From Candidatus Freyarchaeota archaeon (GTDB lineage Archaea > Asgardarchaeota > Jordiarchaeia > Jordiarchaeales > Jordiarchaeaceae): a DNA stretch of 64,000 bases. The notes beneath the pieces are model-generated. The model had not been told where the DNA came from and searched no databases. It worked only from the letters and a program-made list of their open reading frames with translations. Made by a program: the position numbers and the translations under genes. Positions 9,090 through 17,317 of this stretch are shown piece by piece (within the stretch, counting starts at the first letter, position 1; the number at the start of each line of letters is the position of its first letter). The DNA lies in contig JAUQZE010000050.1 of the NCBI GenBank assembly GCA_030587365.1, positions 24,451 to 88,450 on the forward strand, in the 5' to 3' direction.

Positions 9090-9314
9090 ATGAGATATAA
9101 TATTAAAGAAATTGAAGCGAAGAGTGTTCTCCAAAAAAGTAAATTGCCTGAATCGGAATATTGTATCAATCCGTATGTAGGTTGTTTACACGGTTGCGTC
9201 TACTGTTATGCGCGATTTATGAGGAGATTTACTGGCCATGCTAATGAAAATTGGGGCGAATTTTTAGACGTTAAAGTTAACGCTCCAGCAGTATTAGAGA
9301 AACAATTGCGAAAT
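9090..9314 (+). pseudogene. Truncated SPL-family radical SAM protein (first 75 codons)
   Basis: ATG 9090 follows a perfect AGGAGG SD. The product begins RYNIKEIEAKSVLQKSKLP and contains CLHGCVYCYARF, a CxxxCxxC iron-sulfur motif of the spore-photolyase-like radical SAM family. Similarity stops after VLEKQLRN at about 9314, exactly where the stop codon of the minus-strand DUF3795 gene lies. Family members are about 300 residues, so at least 200 residues are gone and the remaining frame is antisense sequence. An isolated N-terminal fragment cannot be an active radical SAM enzyme. Confidence 0.8.
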
Positions 9315-9656
9315 TTAATCAAATTTACCATAAGGACCTTTCCAGTTATCAGCTATTTTTACAAATTTGGCATATCCTTTTTCTCTGATAAATTCCGTTG
9401 ATTGCCTGTATTTCTTATACTTATACCCTCCCTTTTTATAAAAATCCTGAATTATTCTACAAGACAAATAATCAGGACAATCAGCACATGTTTCAAATTT
9501 TCTTTCCTTAAAACAGCACACCTTAATCTCACATTTAGCCTTATTAATGTCCCTTTCCCCACTTTCATACCCCAACTTACAACCACGACAACTTCCATCC
9601 ATAAGTGCACGACAGGGTTTACAATATGCACCGCAACACCCAATTTCTCTTATCAA
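9315..9656 (-). CDS. DUF3795 cysteine-rich protein
   Basis: A 113-residue protein with a dense Cys pattern: CCGAYCKPC near residues 7-15, CRGC near 23, then CCFKERKFETCADCPDYLSC near 47-66. This matches the DUF3795 family of small, probably metal-binding proteins. TTG 9656 follows AGGGTG. Its 3' end abuts the breakpoint of the truncated radical SAM gene, so its arrival probably caused that truncation. Confidence 0.8.
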   Translation of the reverse strand: MIREIGCCGAYCKPCRALMDGSCRGCKLGYESGERDINKAKCEIKVCCFKERKFETCADCPDYLSCRIIQDFYKKGGYKYKKYRQSTEFIREKGYAKFVKIADNWKGPYGKFD

Positions 9657-9852
9657 CGTAACACCCTTCTTTTTGAATTTTCCATAGTATTGCTTAACGT
9701 TTATCAGAAATTATAAGATTTCCTATTTTTCCATGCCCCCAAGCAATATTGCACATAACGAGAATTCAACAAAAGATTCATCAAAAAATCTATTCAAACA
9801 ATGTTTACTCAAGGGCAACACAAATGGTTAAATTGTTAGACGAAAGCAAGCC

Positions 9853-9860
9853 TTTAAATA
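9853..9860 (+). promoter_or_regulatory. TATA box of the vapBC-like operon
   Basis: TTTAAATA lies 33-40 bases before ATG 9893, at the right distance for a short-leader archaeal transcript. A degenerate copy of this promoter occurs at 8889. Confidence 0.5.
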
Positions 9861-9892
9861 ATTTAGATATGGAATAAAAAGTGGTGAAAGGA

Positions 9893-10105
9893 ATGTATGA
9901 AAAGGAGATTGAAGGGAAAATCCGTGAGCTACCCGATGATTTGAGGAGGGAGGTTTTAAACTACGTGGAGTTCCTGCTAACGAAGTACAAAAACAAGGAA
10001 GCCCCGACAAAAAAATTCAAATTCGATTGGGAAGGGGGCTTATCAGAGCTAAAAGGGGAATTCACCTCTGTTGAGTTGCAACACAAAGCTTCGGAGTGGC
10101 GATAG
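9893..10105 (+). CDS. VapB-like antitoxin, DUF2281 type
   Basis: A 70-residue protein with MYEKEIEGKIRELPDDLRRE followed by VLNYVEFLL, the DUF2281 antitoxin signature, and a charged toxin-binding tail with FDWEGGLSEL. ATG 9893 is preferred over GTG 9881 because GGTGA lies 5 bases upstream. Its stop overlaps the toxin start as TAGTG, so the pair is translationally coupled. The product should neutralise the PIN RNase and autoregulate the operon. Confidence 0.85.
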   Translation: MYEKEIEGKIRELPDDLRREVLNYVEFLLTKYKNKEAPTKKFKFDWEGGLSELKGEFTSVELQHKASEWR

Positions 10106-10482
10106 TGTTTCTGGTAGACACCAATCTATTTTTGGAAATACTCCTAAGCCAAGATAAGAAAGAAAAATGCAGAAAGTTCTTGAACAGCAATGTTGGAAAC
10201 CTCAACATAACAGACTTTTCTTTACATTCAATTGGAGTAGTTTTATTCAGATACAGTAAGAAGGATATTTTTCAGAAATTTATTGATGATGTCTTACCAA
10301 ACGTAAAACTCATTTCACTACCAACAAAACTTTACGGAGAAATAATAAAAGCCAGCAAAAACCTGAACCTAGATTTTGACGACACTTACCAGTACACCAC
10401 AGCCAAACACTACGGCTTGAAACTGGCTACAATGGACAAAAATTTCGAGAAAATAAAGGACATAGAAATATTGTTCCTCTAG
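10105..10482 (+). CDS. VapC-like PIN-domain ribonuclease toxin
   Basis: PIN-fold acidic residues are visible: Asp in LVDTN near the N terminus, Glu in FLEILL, Asp-Asp in LDFDDTYQYTTA near residue 97, and Asp in TMDKNF near residue 113. PIN toxins are Mg-dependent RNases that cut tRNA or rRNA. GTG 10105 has GGAG 8 bases upstream and overlaps the antitoxin stop; GTG 10096 is the alternative. Confidence 0.88.
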   Translation: MFLVDTNLFLEILLSQDKKEKCRKFLNSNVGNLNITDFSLHSIGVVLFRYSKKDIFQKFIDDVLPNVKLISLPTKLYGEIIKASKNLNLDFDDTYQYTTAKHYGLKLATMDKNFEKIKDIEILFL

Positions 10483-10559
10483 TACAATGACTCAAAGAAC
10501 ATACCTGGCTCCACTCTTTTCACTCAAATCTCCCAAAGCAACCCATACCAGAAAACCGC

Positions 10560-10678
10560 TAAACTACCGGCAGGGCTCAATAATCACCTTAATGGAGTCC
10601 TCAGCCTTCGCCACAAGTTTGAAGCCCAGACCAGCCTCAGCCAAACCAAACCGATGAGTAATCATATCATGAACATAG
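10560..10678 (-). pseudogene. Second relic of the alcohol dehydrogenase 3' end
   Basis: The plus-strand text beginning TAAACTACCGGCAGGGCTCA tracks 15090-15210 for about 118 bases, including the stop codon and its immediate 3' flank, at clearly higher identity than the relic at 8171. Only the last 35 or so codons are represented. The rest of the 10483-10901 interval shows nothing beyond AT-rich promoter-like sequence for the following surface protein. Confidence 0.88.
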
Positions 10679-10901
10679 ACCTAGATGAAAGTTAAAAACT
10701 TTCAGATGATGAGCGATAATCTAATTTTAGGTTGAGTATTTCAATTTCTTTAGAAATTATGTGTAGTGTTAATCATCAGTCTTTTCCAACCATTCCCTTT
10801 AGAGCGTTCAAATCACACCAGATTAACATAAAATAAATATAGGAGAAAATACTGACTATAAATAACATAAAAATTGGATACATGAAAAATTCGGGAGATA
10901 A

Positions 10902-13900
10902 ATGGGAGAGAGAAAAGACATGAACAAATCCAAAGCCAGCAAAATTATTACACTGTTATTAATAACAGCACTAATTCTCCCAATCGGCATACCATTAGTA
11001 ATGGCAACGATACAAACACAAAATCAGCTGGAAAATATAAAAAACCAAATGATAATAAACACGTTAACTCCGGCGTCTAGCATTCAACCAGTTAAAATAG
11101 GCCCTAGCACGATTATTGTTCCTGATAATTACTCAACAATTCAAGCAGCCGTGAATGCAGCAAGCAATGGAGACATCATAATTGTAAGAGACGGAACTTA
11201 CACCGAAAATGTGGACGTGAACAAAAGTTTAATCATAAAATCAGAGAATGGAGCTGAGGCAACGATTGTTCAAGCGGCGAATCAAAAGGATAACGCCTTT
11301 GAAGTAACTGCGGATTATGTGAATATAAGTGGGTTTACTGTGAAAGGGGCGAGTGTGAATGTAGCTGGAATATGTCTTAGCAATGTAAAATACTGCAAAA
11401 TTTCCAATAACATCGGATCAGGCAACGATTATTTTATCTATTTAAATTACACCACCAACAGTATCATTGAGAACAATAATGCCTCAAGTAACGCTTGGGG
11501 CATTGTCCTGGTGAATTCGGGTAACAATATCGTCAGGGACAACAATGCATCAAGCAACAGCAACACTGGTATTGACTTGCATTACACTGGTAGTAATAAC
11601 AACCTAGTAATAAACAACAATGCCAATCTAAACGTTCGGGGTATCTACTTGTATTCTTCAAATAATAACACTATAAAGAATAACACTTGTTTAGGTAATG
11701 AATGGGATGGAATCATGCTATCTGCATCCAGTAGCTATAACATAATCGAGAACAATACTTGCTCATCTGGTGGTTATGGTTATACCCCGGGTGCTGTGGG
11801 AATCTCCCTCGAAGACGGTTCCTCCAATAATGCCATCAAGAACAACACTTGCTCAAGCTATTCTTATGGAATTCTTATTTCTTCCAACAGCAATATCATC
11901 ACAGCCAATACTTTCTCGTATACTGGTACTGGAATTTGGATTATAAATTCTAACTTCAGCTTTATTTACTCGAACAATTTTGTTGATAACTCCCACAATG
12001 TGGAGGTTGAATCTTGGTATTTAACAAATACCTGGAACTCCCAAGAAAAAATAACGTACACTTACAAAGGCACAACATACACCAATAATCTCGGTAACTA
12101 CTGGGACGATTACACTGGAAGCGATGCCAATGGAGATGGAATTGGAGACACATCTTATACTGGATCTTATCCTTCAGATATGAAAGACGAGAAAGACAAT
12201 TATCCGCTGATGGAGCCCTTTGAGAATTATAAAAATGCGGATTACATAAAGCTTGGTGGTTATGAGATTAATAGGGTTGAGGGAAGTGTTCACGGTGAGT
12301 TGAATCTTACTGCTGTTGGTGGCTCCGCGAGTTGTTCCGTAACCTTGGAAGTGATAGGGCCGAACGGTACAACAATTTATAGTGAAACCAAGTCCGTGCC
12401 TCTTTCCGCTAATATTGAAACTACTGTTTTGTTTGATTGGGTTTGTGGGGTTTTGCCCCTGGGTGATTATTTTGCCCGATTCAGGGTTAGAAACGAAACC
12501 GACAACTCCTCGATTTTTAATTCTGGCTGGTTCTTTGGTTTTTCTGTGGAAAGCGAGTTTTACAATTATTCCTTTGGTTCCATAGGAGCTAGCAGTACTA
12601 AAACTTGGAGTGATCCTCTTACTCTTGACAGACATCAGTTCGCTGTCTTCGACTTCACCCTTTCTTCAGATGTGGAATGGATAGATATAACCTTGGAAGG
12701 AGGATGGAAGTCCAGCTTTTTTGTTACAGTGGGCAATGTCACTTTATTGTCTGTTAGGGATATATATCTTGCTCCTGTTACCAGTGTTACTTGGAGGATT
12801 TACAACATTCCAAGTGGCAGTTACAATATAACCATAGTTTCCAAGTCTAGCAGTGCCTCTTTGTCTAAATTGGAGATTAATGCTTCCAATTCTCTAGTCG
12901 AGGATATTATAATTGGTGATTTGCGGGATTTGAGCGGTGTTCGCTACCAGTTTTCTGGCCTGTGCGGAAGCACAAAAACCTATTACCTTGATGTCGTGTA
13001 CGTGACCGTGGTTGAGGAGGATATCTCTGTTTCTGTATCTAACTCCTCGATAGGAGTCTTTTGGAACAGAACCCTAAAAACACACCCCTTCAGCACAAGT
13101 AGAACAGCAACATTCCAAATTGACCTTGAATTCCCGAGCCAACCATACACAAGTACAGTCTCAGTTGAAGCCAACCTTCAGACCAGTTTGATAAGCGATG
13201 CTAAGGAAATACCTCTTGTTTCTATTGAGCAGAATTACGATATAGATTTGGAATATGAAACGACCACCTACTTTAGGGTTCCCAGCCATTTGTGTGTCTT
13301 TGATCCCCACATGGAACTGCCAATAGATGAGAGTCAGCTTAAGGCTCTTGAGGTTTCAAATATACAGATAGTGGATGTAAATGTGGGCAGCGATGGAAGA
13401 ATTGACAACATCACCGTAAGCTTCCATATCAAAAACAAATACGAATCCGGTATACTCTGGTGGAAATACTATGTACACTACGACCTCTACGTGTACCCCG
13501 TCAAGGTTGGAGACATCATCATAGAAAGGTATGTTACGGGAATGGTGGCTGGAGAACAGGAAGACATTTTGGTTTCAGGAATACATGTAGAATATATAGG
13601 CAATAATCCCACAGTCAATCTGCGTATAATATTCGAAAAGTCACCCCTTTTGAACGTATTTGGCATTGGACTAGAAAAAGCGATTGGAATTATTCCACTA
13701 CCGATTTCTTCCAGTCTCGGAAAGATCTCTTTACTATGTGCAGATGGATTAGTAGATTATATCCGGTTCCGAATGACAGCTCAGGATGTTGAGCATATTT
13801 TAAACGAGGTTTATGGAAGCTCTTACAAAGATGTACTAAACAAGTATTACCACACGGATGATCTTACTGATTTAATATGGTACCTAGATCCACGCGGTCT

Positions 13901-14975
13901 GCTCATGAACCTAGGGGTAAACGATCCAAGCAACAGCTGGAAAATTGTTAAAGCAATAATCGTTAAAACGCTAAATTATGTAGGGGACGAACCGGAAATA
14001 TTGATAAATATTATCGGAAATGCTTTTGAAGCTGCGACTGGCAAACCCATTGAAGTTGCCGCTGATGCCATTCGCGATATTATCAATGAAGCGTTCCCGA
14101 CTATTAATGCTATAGATACTCTGTTCGACATTGCCTTCAAACTCACTGCAAACGATAGGGAAATCAAACAGATGGTTATGGGCTTTTCCGGTCCCTACAT
14201 CGGAACGCCCAGCTATCCCAGTTTTTCTGACCCTATTATAAAAATCTCCTTCACTGGACAGACCAGCGAGTCAATGAGTAACTACGTGAAATTCTACGAT
14301 GTTCTCTGGATAAGGGTGGAAACAAACAGAACCGGAACCGACCAAGGTACCGTCACCATAATATTCACGCCGTTTGAGAACTCTACAGGTATGCTTATGT
14401 CTATATTCTCAGACGACCTCATCAGGTGCGGCATACTCTCCATGTTCGGAGTTTCTGTCGAATCCAGCAACCTCAGCCAGGAGGGAGGAAACATAATACT
14501 CTCTGGAAGCGGAGAACTAAACCCCAGCACTTACAACAGATTAATCTTAGAAATCGACGAGAACACCGTCCAGGGATTCGTGGAGCAAAACTTCATGGCG
14601 CAGGAAGCCGGAGGCTGGTTCACAGTTAACCAAACAGTCCTCTACACCTACGGGCAGAACATGAGCTACACCCTAGAGATGGAACTCCCCGCAGATGCGA
14701 ATAGCATCACAGTGTTGACACCGGGTTATACAATTGATGAAAACAAAATCACATGGAATACACAAGTTGACCAAGTAATTGTACAGTACAAGTTAACTGA
14801 AGAAGCGTCCCCACCACTATGGATCCTAATTCTGTTAATGCTTTTGGCTTCGTATTCCACTGGCACACCTTTGTACTATTTCGCTCTGATTGGGGTTGGG
14901 TTAGCCGTCATAATTGCAGGTATAGCAGTGTATCTCAAAAAGCAAGGTAAAATCGGTGCAAGTTACAAAAAGTGA
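10902..14975 (+). CDS. Giant surface protein: NosD-type right-handed beta-helix, C-terminal membrane anchor
   Basis: This 1357-residue protein has a signal peptide (KIITLLLITALILPIGIPLV near residues 13-32). A parallel beta-helix region at residues about 75-400 has repeated N-x-I-x-x-N-N coils and the NosD/CASH signature. Beta-sandwich-like segments follow up to residue 1290. The C terminus has a Pro-flanked hydrophobic pair (LWILILLMLLASY and YFALIGVGLAVIIAG) ending in a Lys-rich tail, the layout of an anchored cell-surface protein. Many N-x-S/T sequons fit glycosylation. It probably binds or cleaves polysaccharide, or acts as an S-layer-associated adhesin. ATG 10920 is an alternative start. 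It sits between two copies of the dehydrogenase 3' end. Confidence 0.85.
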   Translation: MGERKDMNKSKASKIITLLLITALILPIGIPLVMATIQTQNQLENIKNQMIINTLTPASSIQPVKIGPSTIIVPDNYSTIQAAVNAASNGDIIIVRDGTYTENVDVNKSLIIKSENGAEATIVQAANQKDNAFEVTADYVNISGFTVKGASVNVAGICLSNVKYCKISNNIGSGNDYFIYLNYTTNSIIENNNASSNAWGIVLVNSGNNIVRDNNASSNSNTGIDLHYTGSNNNLVINNNANLNVRGIYLYSSNNNTIKNNTCLGNEWDGIMLSASSSYNIIENNTCSSGGYGYTPGAVGISLEDGSSNNAIKNNTCSSYSYGILISSNSNIITANTFSYTGTGIWIINSNFSFIYSNNFVDNSHNVEVESWYLTNTWNSQEKITYTYKGTTYTNNLGNYWDDYTGSDANGDGIGDTSYTGSYPSDMKDEKDNYPLMEPFENYKNADYIKLGGYEINRVEGSVHGELNLTAVGGSASCSVTLEVIGPNGTTIYSETKSVPLSANIETTVLFDWVCGVLPLGDYFARFRVRNETDNSSIFNSGWFFGFSVESEFYNYSFGSIGASSTKTWSDPLTLDRHQFAVFDFTLSSDVEWIDITLEGGWKSSFFVTVGNVTLLSVRDIYLAPVTSVTWRIYNIPSGSYNITIVSKSSSASLSKLEINASNSLVEDIIIGDLRDLSGVRYQFSGLCGSTKTYYLDVVYVTVVEEDISVSVSNSSIGVFWNRTLKTHPFSTSRTATFQIDLEFPSQPYTSTVSVEANLQTSLISDAKEIPLVSIEQNYDIDLEYETTTYFRVPSHLCVFDPHMELPIDESQLKALEVSNIQIVDVNVGSDGRIDNITVSFHIKNKYESGILWWKYYVHYDLYVYPVKVGDIIIERYVTGMVAGEQEDILVSGIHVEYIGNNPTVNLRIIFEKSPLLNVFGIGLEKAIGIIPLPISSSLGKISLLCADGLVDYIRFRMTAQDVEHILNEVYGSSYKDVLNKYYHTDDLTDLIWYLDPRGLLMNLGVNDPSNSWKIVKAIIVKTLNYVGDEPEILINIIGNAFEAATGKPIEVAADAIRDIINEAFPTINAIDTLFDIAFKLTANDREIKQMVMGFSGPYIGTPSYPSFSDPIIKISFTGQTSESMSNYVKFYDVLWIRVETNRTGTDQGTVTIIFTPFENSTGMLMSIFSDDLIRCGILSMFGVSVESSNLSQEGGNIILSGSGELNPSTYNRLILEIDENTVQGFVEQNFMAQEAGGWFTVNQTVLYTYGQNMSYTLEMELPADANSITVLTPGYTIDENKITWNTQVDQVIVQYKLTEEASPPLWILILLMLLASYSTGTPLYYFALIGVGLAVIIAGIAVYLKKQGKIGASYKK

Positions 14976-15093
14976 GTAACTAAAAAAGCTTGGTTAACAT
15001 TCCTTTCTCTTTTTTATTTTTACCCACGCAAGTGTTTCAAGAATTTATGCGATCCCATGTTCCTTTAATATTTCATATTTTTGTCCGTATAAA

Positions 15094-16125
15094 CTACCGG
15101 CAAGGCTCAATAATCACCTTAATGGAGTCCTCAGCCTTCGCCACAAGCTTAAAACCCAAACCCGCCTCAGCCAAACCCAAACGATGAGTAATCATATCAT
15201 GCACATTCAAACCACAACCCCGAAGCAACTCCAACGAAGTCGAAAGATCACTGGGACTCGCACCATAAGACGTAGTCAAAGTAATCTCGTTTCGCCACAT
15301 ATCATTAAAATTCACCGGCGTATTAACCGTAGGCTCAGGAACAGCGAAAAACAGAATCGTGCCACCACGGTCAACCGACTGCAAAGCAGTAACACTAGCA
15401 GCAGGAGCACCAGTACAAACAAACACCTTATCAACCAGACGACCACCATTCAACTCCTTAACAAGCCCAGGAACATCCCTCTCCCTCCCCGCATCAATAA
15501 CCGCATCCGCACCAAAACGCTTAGCCACATCCAAACGATACTGACTAACATCACTAGCAAAAACACTACTAGCACCAAGAAAACGAGCCAACTGAATATG
15601 CAACAAACCAGCAATACCACTCCCAATAACAAAAATCGAGTCACCCGGCTTAACACCAGCATTCCTCTGCCCACGCAAACAACAAGCCAAAGGCTCAATA
15701 AAAGTACCATCCTCAAAACTCATATCATCAGGCAACAAGTAAATCCCACGATCAACCTGCAACGGAGGAACACGAACAAACTCCGCAAAACCCCCAGGAT
15801 CAAAATTAGTAGTATGCAAAGTCTCGCAGGCGGTGTGATGACCAGTCAAACAGTAGCGGCAGGTATTACAAGGCACATGATGACTAACGAAGGCACGGTC
15901 ACCAACCCGGAACTTCTTAACACCAGAACCGACTTCAACGAACTCCCCAGTCATCTCATGACCCAAAACACGCGGAGCCTTCTTAACCCGATACCACTCC
16001 ATAACATCGCTACCACAAATACCACAAGCCATAGCCCTAACCAGAATCTCACCCGGACCGATTTTAGGCTTAGGCAACTCCTCCAAACGAACATCATTAT
16101 TATTATAATACATAGCAACACGCAT
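15094..16125 (-). CDS. Zinc-dependent medium-chain alcohol/polyol dehydrogenase
   Basis: About 343 residues of the MDR family. Catalytic zinc ligands are in ACGICGSD (Cys near residue 34) and LGHEMTGE (His-Glu near 56), with a later Glu in FIEPLACC. The structural zinc lobe has Cys spaced C-x2-C-x2-C-x7-C in CNTCRYCLTGHHTAC. The Rossmann motif is GSGIAG, followed by an Asp (FASDVSQYR) that favours NAD(H). Closest in style to threonine or sorbitol dehydrogenases. I prefer ATG 16125 over GTG 16146 because GTGGGG lies 5-6 bases upstream. It is 94 bases downstream of the LsrF-like gene on the same strand, so the two may act on the same carbonyl or sugar-phosphate pathway. Confidence 0.9.
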   Translation of the reverse strand: MRVAMYYNNNDVRLEELPKPKIGPGEILVRAMACGICGSDVMEWYRVKKAPRVLGHEMTGEFVEVGSGVKKFRVGDRAFVSHHVPCNTCRYCLTGHHTACETLHTTNFDPGGFAEFVRVPPLQVDRGIYLLPDDMSFEDGTFIEPLACCLRGQRNAGVKPGDSIFVIGSGIAGLLHIQLARFLGASSVFASDVSQYRLDVAKRFGADAVIDAGRERDVPGLVKELNGGRLVDKVFVCTGAPAASVTALQSVDRGGTILFFAVPEPTVNTPVNFNDMWRNEITLTTSYGASPSDLSTSLELLRGCGLNVHDMITHRLGLAEAGLGFKLVAKAEDSIKVIIEPCR

Positions 16126-16218
16126 AACAAGACCCCACAAAGACACGAATCAAGTAAGTCAAATCACAAAAAGAAAAAATTCAACTAAGTTACAAACTAA
16201 TCCAACAGCTCGCAACTA

Positions 16219-17007
16219 CTATTTTCCAGTCTTGAGACTGTTAAACAATTCAAGAGCCTCATCAGCAGTATAGTTCTCCTGAACAATGGAGCGAACAGCC
16301 CGAATCATCGGAACACTGAATTCTGACTGAAAAATGTTCCTACCATAGTCGCAACCAGACGCGCCAGCTTGTATTGCTTCGTAAACATTTTTCAACGCTT
16401 CCTCCTCTGGAATCTTCTTGCCACCAGCAATAACAATAGGCACAGGGCAGCCTTCCACTACCTTTTCGAAGTTTTCGCAGTAGTAGGTTTTCACTATGTG
16501 TGCTCCGAGTTCCGCGGCGATACGGGTAGCTAAACCAAGATAACGGGCGTCACGAACCATCTCTCTACCGACGGCGGTTACGGCCAGTACAGGCATGCCG
16601 TACTCTTCACCCTCGTTAACCAGCTTCGACAGGCTCATCAGTGTTTGCTTCTCATGAGGCGCACCCACGTATACTGAGAGAGCTACCGCACTGGCGTTGA
16701 GCCGAACAGCCTCCCTCATCGAAACGGTAATCTCCTCATCAGACAAATCATCCTTAAGGATACTAGCCCCTCCAGACACTCTGAGAACGACCGGCGTCGG
16801 CATACCAGTATCCATGGAGTTGCGAAGCGTACCCCGAGTCAGCATCACCGCATCAGAGTAAGGAAGCAAAGGCCAAATCGACTCCCTAATGTTACTCAAA
16901 TTTGATACCTGACCTTGAAAATAGGGGTGATCAATTGCCAGCATTACTGTGTGTCCGGTTTTTGGGTTTATTATTCTTTGCAGTCTGTTTTTCATTCCCC
17001 AATCCAT
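16219..17007 (-). CDS. LsrF/class I aldolase family protein (DeoC/FbaB fold)
   Basis: The 262-residue product follows LsrF closely. NRLQRIINPKTGHTVMLAID is near the N terminus, VVLRVSGGASILKDDL is in the middle, the Schiff-base Lys is in HIVKTYYCE, and GGKKIPEEEAL then GRNIFQS lie near the C terminus. LsrF acts on phosphorylated AI-2 in bacteria; archaeal relatives more often serve as sugar-phosphate or aminoquinate-pathway aldolases, so the substrate is open. ATG 17007 has AGGTGA 8-9 bases upstream; GTG 17019 is an alternative. Confidence 0.88.
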   Translation of the reverse strand: MDWGMKNRLQRIINPKTGHTVMLAIDHPYFQGQVSNLSNIRESIWPLLPYSDAVMLTRGTLRNSMDTGMPTPVVLRVSGGASILKDDLSDEEITVSMREAVRLNASAVALSVYVGAPHEKQTLMSLSKLVNEGEEYGMPVLAVTAVGREMVRDARYLGLATRIAAELGAHIVKTYYCENFEKVVEGCPVPIVIAGGKKIPEEEALKNVYEAIQAGASGCDYGRNIFQSEFSVPMIRAVRSIVQENYTADEALELFNSLKTGK

Positions 17008-17317
17008 TTTTAGAATCACCTATTATTGTTGTTTTGTGCGACTTGTTTTGCTTTGTACGTTTCAAGTTTATTTTCTTTGATATGTTTAAAAGGTTTCCGC
17101 TATTCGTTTGGAGTGTGTAAGTTTTTGTTATTGTTCCTTTTTTTCGGAGTTTTACATTTTATGAGTAGAATAGCATGACTTCTCCTTGGTCTTCTAAGAT
17201 AAAAGATAAAACAGAGAGATTAGCCTACACAAAATCCCCAAATAAGCTTTATATTTTAAAAATATTAAAAATTCCTAGACGCTAAAAATAACCAATTCTT
17301 CACCGATAAAAATGAAT

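Noticed and set aside
15184..16188. A 334-codon plus-strand open frame
   Set aside because: It is antisense to the alcohol dehydrogenase, rich in Thr, Asn and Arg, and results from that gene's codon bias.
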